A stretch of DNA of 64,000 nucleotides, taken from NCBI RefSeq assembly GCF_009870125.1, contig NC_046679.1, forward strand, positions 14,508,001 to 14,572,000, in the 5' to 3' direction. The translations under genes and the position numbers were made by a program. This document shows positions 48,211 through 60,384 of this stretch, one piece after another. Origin of the DNA: Drosophila pseudoobscura (Eukaryota > Arthropoda > Insecta > Diptera > Drosophilidae). Positions within the stretch are counted from its first letter, which is position 1; every line of letters begins with the position of its first letter. Under the pieces are notes generated by a model, which saw only the letters and a list, made by a program, of their open reading frames with translations, was not told the DNA's origin and did not search any database.

Positions 48211-49332
48211 AACGAGGGGGAACGTTGTGAGTTGCTGCGGACACCGCAACTCTAGAGTTATACCCGATACTAAGTCAGTATGGCTCTCCTCCGGCAGACG
48301 CCGCTAATATTTAACGACACACAAAGAGTGCGTGCGAGAGAGACAGAAAATCAGTCTGAGCGTGACGTCGGGCGCTGCGTAGCCACTGCAAATTGATTTG
48401 TTCCTTTTGGCTATAAAAATTATCTGATCTGATCCAGATTCAGCAATCTGATAGATATGGTCGTTATCTATGATTCTGCGTTTTTAGTTTTCTCAAATCT
48501 GCAATATTGTGGATGCAACAGAATTTCGTCCTTTGTGGGGGCGGATGGGGGTGGGGCGAAATTCTGAGATATACGTTTTATAGTGACATCTTAAAGGAGT
48601 GTGTGCACCAAATTTGGTTACTCTAGCCTTAATAGTCTCTGAGATTTGTGGTTGCCTCAGATTTTCGTCCTTTGCGGGGGCGGAAGGGGGTGTGGCGAAA
48701 TTTTGACAGGAAACGGTCAAGGTCCGATATCACAGGAGTGTGGATACCAAATTTGGTTGCTCTGGCTTTTATAGGTTCTGAGATCCTTGAACTCATATTT
48801 TGCAATTGGCAAAACCGACCATGAAACCTGTGTGTTAGAGTGAGACAGAGCGAGAAAGAGTGATATTGTTTTCGTGATTCTGGCTGTAATAATTATACGA
48901 TCTGGTTCAGATTTTGCACTCTAGAAGATATAGTAAACTTCTACGATTCTGCGTTTTTAGTTTTCTCGTATCGTCGAAATTGTGGATGCCACAGATTTTC
49001 GCCCTTTGTGGGGGCGGAAGTGGGCGGGGCAAAGTTTTGAAATATTTTTGGAGCAGTGACATATCACAGAAGTCTGGATCCAAAACATCGTTGCTCTAGC
49101 TCTTATAGTCTTTGAGCATTAGGCGCTGAAGGGGACGGACAGACGGACAGACGGACGGACGGACAGACGGACAGACGGACAGACAGACATGGCTCAATCG
49201 ACTCGGCTATTGATGCTGATCAAGAATATATATACTTTATAGGGTCGGAAACGATTCCTTCTGGACGTTACACACATCCACTTTTACCACAAATCTAATA
49301 TACCCCAATACTCATTTTGAGTATCGGGTATA
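48211..49332 (-). mobile_element. DINE-1/mini-me-like (Helentron-type) element, copy 3, near full length
   Basis: About 1.1 kb without coding capacity. TATACCCGATACT (48260-48272) and AGTATCGGGTATA (49320-49332) form a perfect 13-bp inverted repeat. Outside the left repeat is a hairpin (GAGTTGCTGCGGACACCGCA then ACTC) and AACGAGGGGGAACGTT, as at the right end of copy 1. Inside are three diverged copies of a unit that starts TTTCGTCCTTTGTGGGGGCG (about 48523, 48660 and 48996). A GTCY-type microsatellite sits at 49134-49188. Subterminal inverted repeats, an end hairpin, internal tandem units and the microsatellite are all known traits of this group. Confidence 0.7.
49134..49188. repeat. GACGGACA microsatellite inside the DINE-1-like element
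   Basis: Tandem GACG/GACA tetramers, the reverse complement of the GTCY run in copy 1. Confidence 0.85.
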
Positions 49333-49982
49333 AAAATAATGACTGATTTTACGTAGGCGTACATCCCCGTCCGCGTATTTCCGATACCTCGGAATATGGG
49401 AACGAGATAAGTATTGTTTATCAATAACGAAGTCCCCATGTCTACTGCTATCACCCTACCGCACTATTGCTAAATTACAATTCCAATTGTAATGGATGGA
49501 AAAATACTATGCAACCAAATATAAATAATTGCCATTATCACTACGTCTGTAGTGCAAACAGAAGTCTATTCAAAATAGTAAATGACATAACACTGGAGAG
49601 AAGAACGCTACTCGCGTATTGTGACTTTTGCTGATGCAGGCGTCAGCTTTAAATACTCAAAAGCCGCACCACACAGAAGTTGAGAGAAAAACAATAATAA
49701 TAAAAAGAGCGAGAGAGGTCTGTCATAAAATACGATACGACAAACTGGTTTTCTATTGAAACTGGTTACTCTCTAATGAACTCACGGATTAGTATGGATG
49801 ATGAGCAAAGATGTATACAATAGATACAATATACGTCTCCGTGAATCAGGTCAAAGATGGGAGAACGTAGGTTCTCACTCAAATGAGAGGCAATAAAGGA
49901 ATAGTTTCGGAATACCTTTATTTATTGTAATTGATTATCCAGTCTAGGGTAAAGGTATAGACTGGTGGGAATACACTTTCAT
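49333..49982. other. Intergenic, with 3' end of the 49983 cystatin gene
   Basis: AATAAA on the minus strand lies near 49918. The rest holds nothing recognised. Confidence 0.5.
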
Positions 49983-50422
49983 CTACCAGGTGCGATCCAG
50001 CTCACCATCTTCGCCCTCGCACTTGATCTTGATGTTGGTACCGTTCTCCTTGAGCCATGGCTGGGTCCAGATCTTGACGGTGCAATCCTTCTTGTCCGAT
50101 CCATTGTCCAATTCCACCTGGTACGTATAGAGAGTACCAGCAACAACTTGGCTCGTCACATTGGTCACATTAACAGCTCTGAAAGCGGACAAATATTCTA
50201 GCTATGGAATTCAATTTAAGCCCATTTATCTCACTTGTAGGTGGGTCCATCTCCAGTTGCGAGCTGCGACAAGGTGGTGTCCAGCAGTGTAATAGCCTGC
50301 TCTTTCCTCTCTCCGCTCAATTGTGTGTGGCCGCCGACAATAGGTACCTCATCGGCTGAAGCCAAGGCACCAGAACCCACGACCATGAGTCCCAAGAGTG
50401 TAAGCATTTTCATTCCGTTCAT
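49983..50422 (-). CDS. Cystatin-type cysteine protease inhibitor (two exons)
   Basis: Exons 50422-50235 and 50178-49983 join in frame to give 127 residues. The signal peptide begins MNGMKMLTLLGLMVVGSGAL. The core holds the N-terminal Gly region (VGGHTQLSG), QVVAG (first hairpin) and QPWL (second hairpin), with Cys in KDC and KC. This is probably the gene closest to Drosophila Cys. It differs from the 46999 copy in having no intron near the signal peptide. The TATA box on the minus strand is at 50487-50494. Expected role: inhibition of cathepsin-like cysteine proteases outside the cell or in the secretory route. Confidence 0.87.
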
Positions 50423-50486
50423 ATTTCAGATGTGTACAGCTCGACGGTTGAGAGAAAACTGATCGCTAAGTCGGCGAGCGTGCTCC

Positions 50487-50494
50487 AATTTATA
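50487..50494 (-). promoter_or_regulatory. TATA box of the 49983-50422 cystatin gene
   Basis: GGTATAAATTGG on the minus strand, about 65 bp before the ATG. Confidence 0.68.
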
Positions 50495-51339
50495 CCAGAG
50501 AGGGCCACATTTTTATTATTACTCGTGGGAGGGCACAATGGAGAAATTTTGCGGATAAAGAAAACCAGAACATTGGGTAAAGAGTTTCGCTACAGTGTCG
50601 CCTAGTGGGTTTTGAAATATCAGAGAACGCAAATAGTATATCCTAAGAAACTTATACCTCCCATATTTGATTTATTGGAAATTATTTGTTTTTCTATAAG
50701 TGAGTAAGGTTTTTGTATACAAATACTAATTTACACTGAGAAAATACTATACGCCTGATATGCCTGACCATTTCTCTTGAATACATATTTGGATTTGGTT
50801 TTATGTTATCAATGTGCCAACATAAATAACGAAGGGTTCTTTCTCGTGAAGGTAAACGAACAGATAATATTGTTTTTCTTACAAACAAACAAATAATTGA
50901 TTCTTGAGGTATAGTAAAGGTGCTGAAGAGCTATAATACATACATATATACCAGAAAACAAGAACACAAAATGTTGTCAATACTCTTTAATTAGTTAGGA
51001 GTCAGGTTAGGTCCATCCATAAAAATTCTCTTCGAATATTTATCAATCTAGAATGAACCGAAATCCAGGTACAAGCGCCATAAAAACGCCATGAACACCC
51101 ATAAAACATCTGGCTTGAGGAAAATCACCTAGACCTAATGTTTGGTAATCTGTAATGGATGGGATAATCCTCACACCTAATGATTTCTGAGAAACATCCA
51201 GCTGAAAAAGTGCTCGTAAAACAGGTCGAGAGAACTGATACCATTCAAATGAGTGACAACCTCGACTGTTCAAATAAAATTCTAGGTATTAATCAAACAA
51301 TATCTTAATATGTATTAAGAAGAAATTTTTGAGAGCAAC
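50495..51339. other. Intergenic, nothing certain
   Basis: AT-rich. The open frame 51043-51273 (minus) encodes an unrecognised peptide and may be chance. Confidence 0.4.
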
Positions 51340-51740
51340 GTGCTTATCATTATAATAGTTGCCCTCGCATGACACATTGATTGAATCTTCCATGGGTTTA
51401 AATCGATTTGGCCAGTGCACTCCTCCTCCGATTCGATCTCCCATTCCGCCTTGTATGTATAGTGGTCTAAATATAGTGGAGTAAATATATTCCATACATA
51501 TAGTTGTATAAGTCCTTAGGGCCTATCCACTAGGACTTAAGTTACTTGTGGCTGGGACCCTCTCCTGTGACAAATTGGGCAACAATTACAATGTCCTTCT
51601 CAGTCACCTCTCCGGGCAATACCTCAGGGACCCCTATAAGATATAATACCTTTTATCGTCTAAGTCCGAGGGGAAATCAATAACTACAGCTTACGACCAT
51701 CAGCTCTAACAAAGAGATGAATTGTATTCCGTTCATGATG
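51340..51740 (-). pseudogene. Cystatin pseudogene with frameshift
   Basis: The minus strand keeps the cystatin gene plan. A start ATGAACGGAATACAATTCAT (MNGIQF, compare MNGMKM) is followed by a segment reading VTEKDIVIVAQFVTGEGPSH. An acceptor and YKAEWEIESEEECTGQIDLN with PW come next. After PW the frame shifts; the conserved SCEG continues in another frame. The QVVAG loop is not recognisable, so it cannot make a normal inhibitor. Confidence 0.65.
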
Positions 51741-52580
51741 GATGAGAAAAGTTCAAAGTATGAGAAAAACTTATGAGGCACTACCATTCATCACCCTTTA
51801 TAAAGCACATGTTCATTTGAAAGGGAGACTTCCATATCAATATATAATCTAGCATTTGCCCTATTAAATTAGCAGGAAATTGCAATACTGTGCATGTACT
51901 TTTTCAATATAGATTTAGAAGGGAAAAAAATCCATCTTATCGGAATAGGATTCAATTTCGTTGAATAATTTTAGTTCAGTTCTAATGACGTATACTAGTA
52001 TAGGCAATGCCTATAGGCATACTCGTTTCTAGCTTATAGGTTTCCAGGAACAATTAATCCACCCGTATTCCCATTAGCTAGAGAGAGTCTTATCATGAAA
52101 TCTTACAAACATCAGAGGTTCTACTATTCAACAACGTAAAACAAAAAACTTTTTAGGCAAATAAAAAGCCAATTATTTTATTAATATCCAGCATACCAAT
52201 TCTTCAAAGCAAGGTTTGAGGTACAAACTTAAAAGTCTTATGGCCTAAGGAGTCTCTAAATTAGAGAAATGTTCAATTTAAATAACGCATAAGTCAACGA
52301 TACAATCTATCGATGTGTCGGTCGGTTCTCGGTGGTACAACGATCTGAAGTAACCATCCGGATACCATCCAGTCCATTTGCAATTCATATTTTGGACAAT
52401 CGATTTCAATGAATACAATACAATCCCTTTGGGAAATCAAAGATCTAGATCAAATAAATGGATTACAAGTTACAAGATATCAAAATAATCCGAGTGTTCC
52501 CGCTGATTGTCCCACGAAAAAGCAGTTTACTAAAGCGGAAAGAGAAGCTCATGTTGGGGGCAGGTTAGTAGTACAGAGGC
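51741..52580. other. Intergenic and 3' UTR of the zinc-finger gene
   Basis: A minus-strand AATAAA lies near 52173, about 400 bp after the zinc-finger stop codon. CTTTATAAAGCAC near 51797-51808 may be the old promoter of the cystatin pseudogene. Confidence 0.5.
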
Positions 52581-55500
52581 CTAGATGTGGATGTGGACGT
52601 GGTCCAGCAGCTGCGCGCGGTCGTAGAAGATGGCGGAGCACATCTCGCATTCGAAGCTGCGCTTCTTGCGGTCCGACTTGCTGGCTGCGGCTGCCTTGGC
52701 TGCAGCATCGGCTGCGTCGGCGGCGGAAACCACCTCGGAAATGGAAAAGAATGCAGAGCTTACATCGGCAGTGTTGGCGCTGGCAGGTACATTCACATTG
52801 TAGGAGTCCACGCCCACGCCGTAGCTGAGGTACGAGTGTTCGGAGCTTCTGGTCTTGCTCCCGGCTGCAACTGGCGAAGAGGAGGACGATGTGGTGGGCT
52901 TCTTGGCTGCCGCGCCGGATGCAGAGTCCGGCCTGCTGCTGCTGGAACGTTTGCTGCCCACTCGCGGGCTGTTGGCAGTTATCTGGCGCAGGTGACGCGA
53001 GGTACGGGCCGACGACGACGAGGAAGAGGGCGTGTTGCCAGTGGTAGCCGTGACGCGCTGTTGACTCTCCACCATTTCCCGTAAGTCAGGGGATGTCGGC
53101 TCGATCTTGATGAGGTTCTGCTCCTCCCCGGGCAGAAACTGTGGCGTTGTCGATGACTCGCTGGTGAAACGCAGTCGAGAATTGTGCTCACTTTTGAGTG
53201 GAGAGCGCAGAATCTCCTCCAAATCGTTGACTATTGCGGGGTTGAACCTCTCGTACGTCTTTTCACGGAGCAGTGCGGCATCGATGAGCAGATTGTCGTC
53301 GTACATCATCGGAACGCGCTGCTGTTCTTGCTCCTGCTTAATGTGGAGGGGACTGGAGCTGATCTGGTTGGGTGGATGCGTGGCTGGGGAAATGATCTCA
53401 TAGTCATCGACAATGTTGGACGCAGTGGATCGCGACTTGCCGCTGCCGCTGCTGGAAAGCAAATCCAGATTGCTTGTCTCTGTCCGGGTAATGTAACTCT
53501 TGCCACGCGTCTTCTTGGTAGATCCGGATGCAGTGCCCGAGCTTTCTGCAGCCTTCGGAACCTTGGCCTTCTCGGTGTGGATCATTCGCGGACGCGAGCT
53601 TCCCGCAGCAGCCGATTTGCTACTGGCCGCCTTACTTGTTCCCGCCTTCTTTCGGCTGCGGCTGCTGGAGCTCGCAGTCGTGGAGGAGGATGATGCACTG
53701 GTGTTTGCTTTTACCTCAACTGGTGGCGCCGTCTTGGCCTGCCCTTGGGCCTGTGACTGCTTGGAACTGCGTCTCGTGTTTTGGACGCTGGAGGAACTGG
53801 CGGTGCTGGTAGGCAGCGGTGATTGCTGTTGATTCATAGCCGCTAACGAATCAATTTGAAACAACGACACCTGGTTGTCTTGCAGGAACTTCTCCTCCCA
53901 CATGCGATCCGAGTGACTGCTGGTGGAATCGTAGCGCATTTTCGACTTATCCGTGACAGCCTTGGCTGTTCCATTGGCCACCGCCTTCGGATCCTTGGCT
54001 GCTCCCTTTTTGCGCTTCTCCTTTTTGGGGGATTCGGCCATTTCGAAGATTCGGTCCACGTTCTCCACATCAAAGTCGCAGATGTCTAAGTCACTGTTAT
54101 ACTCTTCGGCCTCTTGCAAAAGCTCATCTTCCTTGTTCTCGGCCCGCATGTGGGCAATCTCATGCGGCTGCAGCTTGCGCCGTCGTTTGTACTTCCGAGG
54201 CCCCGTCTGATGAATAAGGAACGCGTTTTTAAAGAGGAGATCTAAAGGAGATCCACATGAAGGATGGTATACTCACGACGGGCTGACGCTGTTTGGCGGT
54301 GTTCGTGTCGCTGTGCTTGATAAGATGCTGGATGAGCTCACTGGACGAGGACAAGTCCTCGGAGCACACTTCGCAGTGGTAAGTGCCAAGCGTTACATCC
54401 ATACCGGAGTGATGGGAGCGAATGTGCTCGCGGAGCACCACTCGCTGGTTGAAGGCACGTGGACATACGGAGCAGGCGTAGGGCTTCTCGCCCGTGTGGA
54501 TGCGCTCGTGTTTGCGCAAAGTGCCGCCGTCGGCAAAGGCCTTCCAGCAGTAGCGACAGCCGTACGGACGCTCGCCCGTGTGGATGCGTACGTGAATCTG
54601 CTGAGAGCTGCGCGAACCGAAGGTTTTGCCACACTCCAGGCACGGGAAGAGTTTGCCCGGCGAGGTGGTGCTGTGGGAGTGACGGTGATTGGATAGCGTC
54701 CGTCCGTCGGGGAATTCCTCCTGACAGACCTCACACACCACCGACTTGTCCCGATGCGAGGCCATGTGCCGCTTCAGACGCGCCTTGTTATGGAAGTTCT
54801 TGCCGCACTTGGAGCACGAGTGGCACTTCTCCCTCGAGTGGTCCCAGGCATGCTTGATGAGAGCCTTCCGATCGCGACACTCCTTTCCACACAGCACACA
54901 CGAGTTGGCCTTCAGCTCGTTCGGATGACGACTGTGCAAGTGCCGCTTGATGGACTGCTCTTCATAGAAGCTGACACCGCACAAAACGCACCTAAAAACC
55001 AGTACAGAAATGGTGAGAAAACCACTTTATAGTATAGTTCATGTTGCAATGTCGATTTACTCACTTGAAGAGCGGAAAACGGGCGTGCATTTCGGTATGG
55101 GCGCTCAACGCAACTGAATTGGGAAAACACTTGCCGCACGTGTGACACCGGTGGGCAGCATCATCTTTGGCATTTTCAGCATCTCCAGCTATCACTTCAT
55201 CGGTGACTCCCACTTCTCCCACAATCGGCTTTTGGTCAAAGTTACTTGCGTCTGGCTGCTGGAAATGGCACTTTGCATGGCGTCGCAGCAGGTCCTGCCT
55301 GTGAAAGCAAATGCCGCATTCGCTGCAGTAAAAGTCGCCATAGAGCTGATCCGGTTCCGACTCGCTGACACTGTCGTCCCCCGATGCCGGATCGTACTCA
55401 GAGTTGCTCTCCTCGAACTGATGCGTCTTCTGATGCTCCAGAAGGCTGCTGTTATCCCAGAACATCTCCTGACACAGGTTGCACTCAAAGGGCGAGTCCA

Positions 55501-56737
55501 CGCGATGGTTCTGGTGGTTGGTACAAGAAAAAGGGAAGATGAAACTGGTTTCTTGGGAACATACATCTCAGGTAGGTAGCGCAACAAACTCTTACCTTCG
55601 TGTGAGAGAAGAGCGCCTTCTCCCTGGCAAAGGCCAAGCCGCACTGCTGACACACGAACGGCTTGCTGTCGTCCAGCACTGGATAGTTCGGCTGGGGAAG
55701 GTCAGCTTTAGGTGGGGGCTCGATCGCTGTCGAGGTGGTGACCACCGCCTGCATCGGCTCGCTTTGCATATAGTCCTGCATCTGGGGTGCTTCCGTCTTG
55801 TCGGAAATCACAATGTACTGTGAGGCTTCCTCCTTTGGCTTCAGGCGACTGATCCGTCCTCGCGTTGGCACTGGAGCATCGACGGTAACTGCTGCAACGT
55901 TGTAGCTATCCTGGTGCACCAGTTGAGTTTCGCTGCTGGACACCATCTGCTGCTGGTCCTCGGCGTCCTGATCCTGCTGGTATAAAGGCCACTCGTGCTC
56001 ATAGTAATGATCGTCCATTGGGCGGTGCTCGAATTTAATGGATGTGGCCGCAGCTGCCTCGGCATCCGCTGCATCCTGAGCTTCCGCGTGCGCCTTGAAA
56101 TGACTGATGAGCTCGGCGCGGCGAGAGAAGCGTGACCCGCACAGCTTGCAAAGATGAGGACGATCGTTTTGGTGGGCCAGCATGTGGGTGTTCAGGCTGG
56201 ACTTCTTCTTAAAGCGGCGGCTGCAAAAGTCGCAGGGATATGGTCGCAGGGCCGTGTACTCGTCCTGCTCCATGTCCAGCAGCTCCTGCGAGCTTCCATT
56301 TCCAGCTATTTGCTCTGCGGCTATTTCCACACTGAAAATAATCATTGATTCAATCCGAAACGTTCAATCAAACCGTGCTATACTCACCGCTCGGCTCCCT
56401 GATGCTGCACCCAGTCGTCCGTGATGACCTCCTCGGTGACCACCTGGGCGTCATCGTCAAAGGAATCGGCATACGTCACGCCGTGGCCATCGGCAGTGAC
56501 TATCACAGCGTTTCCGCCAGCTATGATCTCACTCAGCTGGCCGTCGCGGGCCATAAATATGAGATTCTCGGCCGCCATATGGTCAAGATCCTCGCCCGTC
56601 GCTTCATCGGTCACGAGATGATACCCGTCGGGCGTCACACCGTCTTCGCCGTCCCCCACCAGTATGTCCACCCCGGAGTCGGATGCGGCGGGGTGTTGCT
56701 GTATCCATTGGATGCCGCCATAGTTCTGGTGGTTCAT
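52581..56737 (-). CDS. C2H2 zinc-finger protein with 15 fingers, probable transcription factor (five coding exons)
   Basis: Exons 56737-56388, 56331-55596, 55510-55065, 54991-54277 and 54206-52581 join in frame to 1290 residues. Residues 1-147 are acidic with no ZAD domain. Fingers 1-2 lie at about 148-198 (YPCDFC..., HLCKLC...) and 3-6 at about 340-505. Fingers 7-14 form an array at about 511-735 with two TGERPY/TGEKPY linkers. A 500-residue Ser/Thr/Lys-rich low-complexity region follows, and finger 15 ends the protein (FECEMCSAIFYDRAQLLDHV). Introns cut fingers 3 and 7. An AG (TTGCAG) just above the ATG suggests a non-coding first exon further right. DNA binding in the nucleus is expected from the family; targets unknown. 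I do not recognise the orthologue by name. Confidence 0.88.
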
Positions 56738-59052
56738 TACTCAGTTGCCCTGCAAGACAGTTTGTTGCTAATTCTCACGCACATAAACAAAACCATACGA
56801 AAATTTCTCCTCAAAACTCGGGGAGGGAGCAACAATTGGTGTGGCTGGCACATGTGCTCAAGAAGAAGACCGTGGGAGACAGAGAGAGCAAAAACCGGGC
56901 GTTGCCAGACAGTTGGTGGCCATACATTTAATAACAAAAATAAACCCAAAACAAACTCAATGGCACGATAAATTTAAACTAACGTACACTGTATTATTCG
57001 TTTCATCGAATTTCCAAGTTTTTAGCCACTTTAATGGTATTTTGTATTCGTTTTGTTCTGCGCAGTTTAACGGCAACGCCTTGACTGTTTCCAGCAGGGC
57101 TGACAGCAAAGCCGCAAACCAAACTCATTTAATTCACTTGGCCCCTGTGCTTATAATAACCATGTCAACATTAATAATACGATATGTTGACTTGTTAGAT
57201 TGAAGGAAAGCTTTCAAAAATTGTCGCATTTGAATAATCTAACCGTTTTATGGCAAATACTTCGCAACTGACTTCCAACCAACGCGCACACTAGTCGTCC
57301 CGCTCACACACATGGCGTCAGCAGACCTGGCCCGCTTTGATCCACGGCCCACATAAGAAATATTCCAACTTATAAACCAATTTGGACATAAATGAGGTTA
57401 AGTCGGCGTTTTATTTATATTCCAGACTGTTGCACATAACCTCAAGCTCGGCGTAAACATAAACAAACCCTCGAGCAGTGCACTTTCTCATTGTCATCAA
57501 AAAAACCGACCGCTTTCTATCGCCATCATGGCCCTGCCGCGGTTACATCACAAGTCACACGCCCGAAATTCTTCCACACTCCGGATTGAGTATTTAATTT
57601 TCTGTTTTTGGTTAAGTTGTCCGTGTCTTTTTGAGGTTAAATATGTATCAGGTCAACCAGCCACCGTAGATGCAATTTATTACCTTTAATCGGAATTTCA
57701 TGCAGTTCGCATAATTTTATGTCTCCGTTTTTAAATGCGGCGCAAAGTTTTCTCGCAAAATACCCACGAACGACCGGAGAAAGAAGAATTGCCATTTTTG
57801 TTCTGTCACTGCTTTTTAATGCGGCCGTTCTGAGCTTAACCCACACAACCCCCTCTATTTCAACAGGTTAAGAGCTTGAATATAACCGCTGAAAATATTA
57901 ATAATTTTAGTCTCTTCTTGTAGATCCGTCCCATCTTTTCTCTGAACAAAAAAAACGATATCTTTCACCTGAACTTAAAATTATTAAATTATCACCATTT
58001 TCGGTGGAATATTAAAGTACCGTCTTGGTCTACAATGGGTTAATACTCCTTTTTACTGATTATTTTTTATAAATAAGTTTTAAGCAAATAAAGTCAAAGC
58101 ACAAAACGCAAGTGGTACGGAATGAGACGTAGTATGTCTGAAATGTTACGTCATTGTTGCTGGTCAACTGGTATCCCCTAGGAGTATGGATATCTTTATA
58201 CCCTATTTCATTTAATTAACATTCATATTCTGTTTTCCAAGTTGAAACATTAGTTATGACTTCTTCTCATATTGGTATGGGTATAGGTAGACCTATTCAT
58301 GCAATTGATTTGTTTCCGGTATATATATATATCCTGTATCCCCTCATACCAATTCTTGGTCTCTATATAAAGACAATAAAGTGAAAAATTTCTTTGTGAT
58401 AGCTATACAACAGAGCCTGATTTTTTTATCCTTATATCGAAGCCAGATGACAAACATTTCGTTTCGACCACAAAATACATATACATAAAAGTATGTAATA
58501 TACCGCACAGGATTGTATTGCAAACAAACATCAGTATTTTTCTGTGATTTATGGAATTTGAATTTGACGGTTTGTTTTGAAACCATAACCATATTAGAAA
58601 CTACATCCGATTTTGCGATTTTTGATTAAAAAAATTGTTTAATATTTACATAATTAAATTGTAGAAATTGCGAGGAAATTGGAAATCAACTGCAAAATGT
58701 TTAAAGGCAATCAAAATCTTACAAAAAAGTCGTTATTTCATATATTACCTATCATTTTGAAAAACTTAATGAAATATGTATTTTGATATTAAATAAAAGT
58801 CCCCTCGAGAAAATCGCTACATGATAAATTCTTTTTGGTGGAGGCCTATAACTTATGTACGTATATTTGTTGAGCGAATTCTGTTTTTTTTTTCTGCACA
58901 TCTGTGAGTACTGTTTGCCTATGAATCTTAATTATTTTCTGGTTAAACATTCCAAAAGTCAGTCAACAATTCGATAGACGTCTATTGCCAATTCCATCCA
59001 CGCAAAAATCCAACTGATACAACAAACCAAAATTTCGCCAGGTCTAGATCTG
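56738..59052. other. Intergenic, promoter side of the zinc-finger gene
   Basis: A likely 5' UTR intron acceptor at about 56751 (minus) implies a first exon somewhere between 56.8 and 57.6 kb. No TATA box seen there. The rest, with a TA run at 58319-58332, shows no gene. Confidence 0.45.
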
Positions 59053-59060
59053 TATAAATA
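59053..59060 (+). promoter_or_regulatory. TATA box of the 59127 gene
   Basis: TGTATAAATATGG, 74 bp before the ATG. Confidence 0.68.
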
Positions 59061-59126
59061 TGGCTGATGATAAGCGAACATAATATTGCGAATTTAGCAA
59101 CTGAATAATCAAGTTCAATTACCAAA

Positions 59127-59447
59127 ATGCAGGCTACAAAGTATCTTTTTCTGATTGCCGCCTTCTTGTACTGCCTGGGTGGCGCTCTAGCTGTGACCTG
59201 TGATGAGGATCCCACGGATACCGCCTGCATTGACTGCACCACCGATCCCGACAACGCAGAATGTGCCACCACGACAACGACAACGACCACAACAACGACA
59301 ACCACCACAGTGGCACCTGCGACGACGGCTGCCCCAACAGCCGCCCCACAAACCACCAAGAAAACGGGAAACGTGAAGAAAGTCACCATTAAGAATCTTA
59401 AATACAAAGTCACGCGGAGGATCAAGGTCACCAATAAGTCTGGTTGA
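59127..59447 (+). CDS. Secreted Thr-rich protein with CIDC motif and Lys-rich tail
   Basis: 106 residues, no intron. Signal peptide at 1-22 (MQATKYLFLIAAFLYCLGGA). The four-cysteine segment TCDEDPTDTACIDCTTDPDN with AEC has the same spacing as in the genes at 41906 and 44343. Then an uninterrupted run of 14 Thr (ACN codons) and an Ala/Pro/Thr block. The tail is Lys/Val/Thr-rich (KKVTIKNLKYKVTRRIKVTN), and similar to the part of the 44343 tail reading RKVVRISNLRYTAVRRIRVN. AATAAA at 59486. Same family as the main cluster although the zinc-finger gene lies between. Confidence 0.82.
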   Translation: MQATKYLFLIAAFLYCLGGALAVTCDEDPTDTACIDCTTDPDNAECATTTTTTTTTTTTTTVAPATTAAPTAAPQTTKKTGNVKKVTIKNLKYKVTRRIKVTNKSG

Positions 59448-60307
59448 ACGAAAATTCATCTGAAAAGATAGTCCTATATAGCCGAAATAAATAAAAAAAA
59501 CTAATTGAATTTACCATATATCTTTTAATGTGTTTTTTTGCAACAATTTTAACAAATAATGTATTTCCGACATGCATTCCACTAGACTTGAGTGTAACTA
59601 ACTAGAATGGTGGTGAGATCAGATGGAGAACTTATGGAATTAGCACATAAGAATATATAAACCATAAATAACTAAAGATAATCATTTGGTCGATTTTTTA
59701 AAGAATTTGGGGATTTCTTTTCTTCTTGTCATATGGTCACCGTTCTGAGGCTAGCGATTAAAAGATCTGAACTGTTCGATGCAGGTAATATTTTAATTTA
59801 AAGGATACGAGTATCTTTCTGAAACTGAGCACAACTGAGTCTTCTTTCCTACGTGTTTGCAGATGGAGTAGAAGAATATCAGTAGGATGTGATTTCTCGT
59901 AAATACGACTATAGCATCGATAGAACATTTTTAATTTTTCGATAAATCGATAGAGGATACAAGGCTTAGAGTGTAATCTTTTGTGAATCAGAGCAGAATC
60001 AGACCATATTTTAAACCCAAGCTGCAGGGCTGAAATGTAGAATTAGTTTCATTCAAATAACCAGAAATTGAATGGATGTTTGTATTATTACTACCAGAAA
60101 GTTCTGCATAGAACTCCCATATACATTTTTCTGAATTATCCATTCAAGACTTGTTTATTTGTTTTGTGCTATAAACTATAGGAGTATATTTGCCAAATAA
60201 ACACAAGTTTTGGCTAATTAAACATCCCAAAGCTTGGGATCACCATCTATTGGCAAATACAAAACCAATACAGTTTTTTTCCATCGTCAAGGACGCTTAA
60301 AAGACCG
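59448..60307. other. Intergenic, nothing recognised
   Basis: AT-rich; several ATCGATAG-like motifs near 59930-59955. Confidence 0.45.
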
Positions 60308-60315
60308 TATAAATA
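60308..60315 (+). promoter_or_regulatory. TATA box of the 60385 gene
   Basis: CCGTATAAATACAG, 77 bp before the ATG, at nearly the same spacing as in the 59127 gene. Confidence 0.68.
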
Positions 60316-60384
60316 CAGCGGCATCTAAGTTGAAAAGATATTGCAAATCAGGCAGTTTGATAAAGAAGTTAAACTACTACCAGA

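Noticed and set aside
49134-49188. CRISPR-like array from the regular GACGGACA repeats
   Set aside because: Simple tetramer microsatellite without spacers, in a eukaryotic genome.
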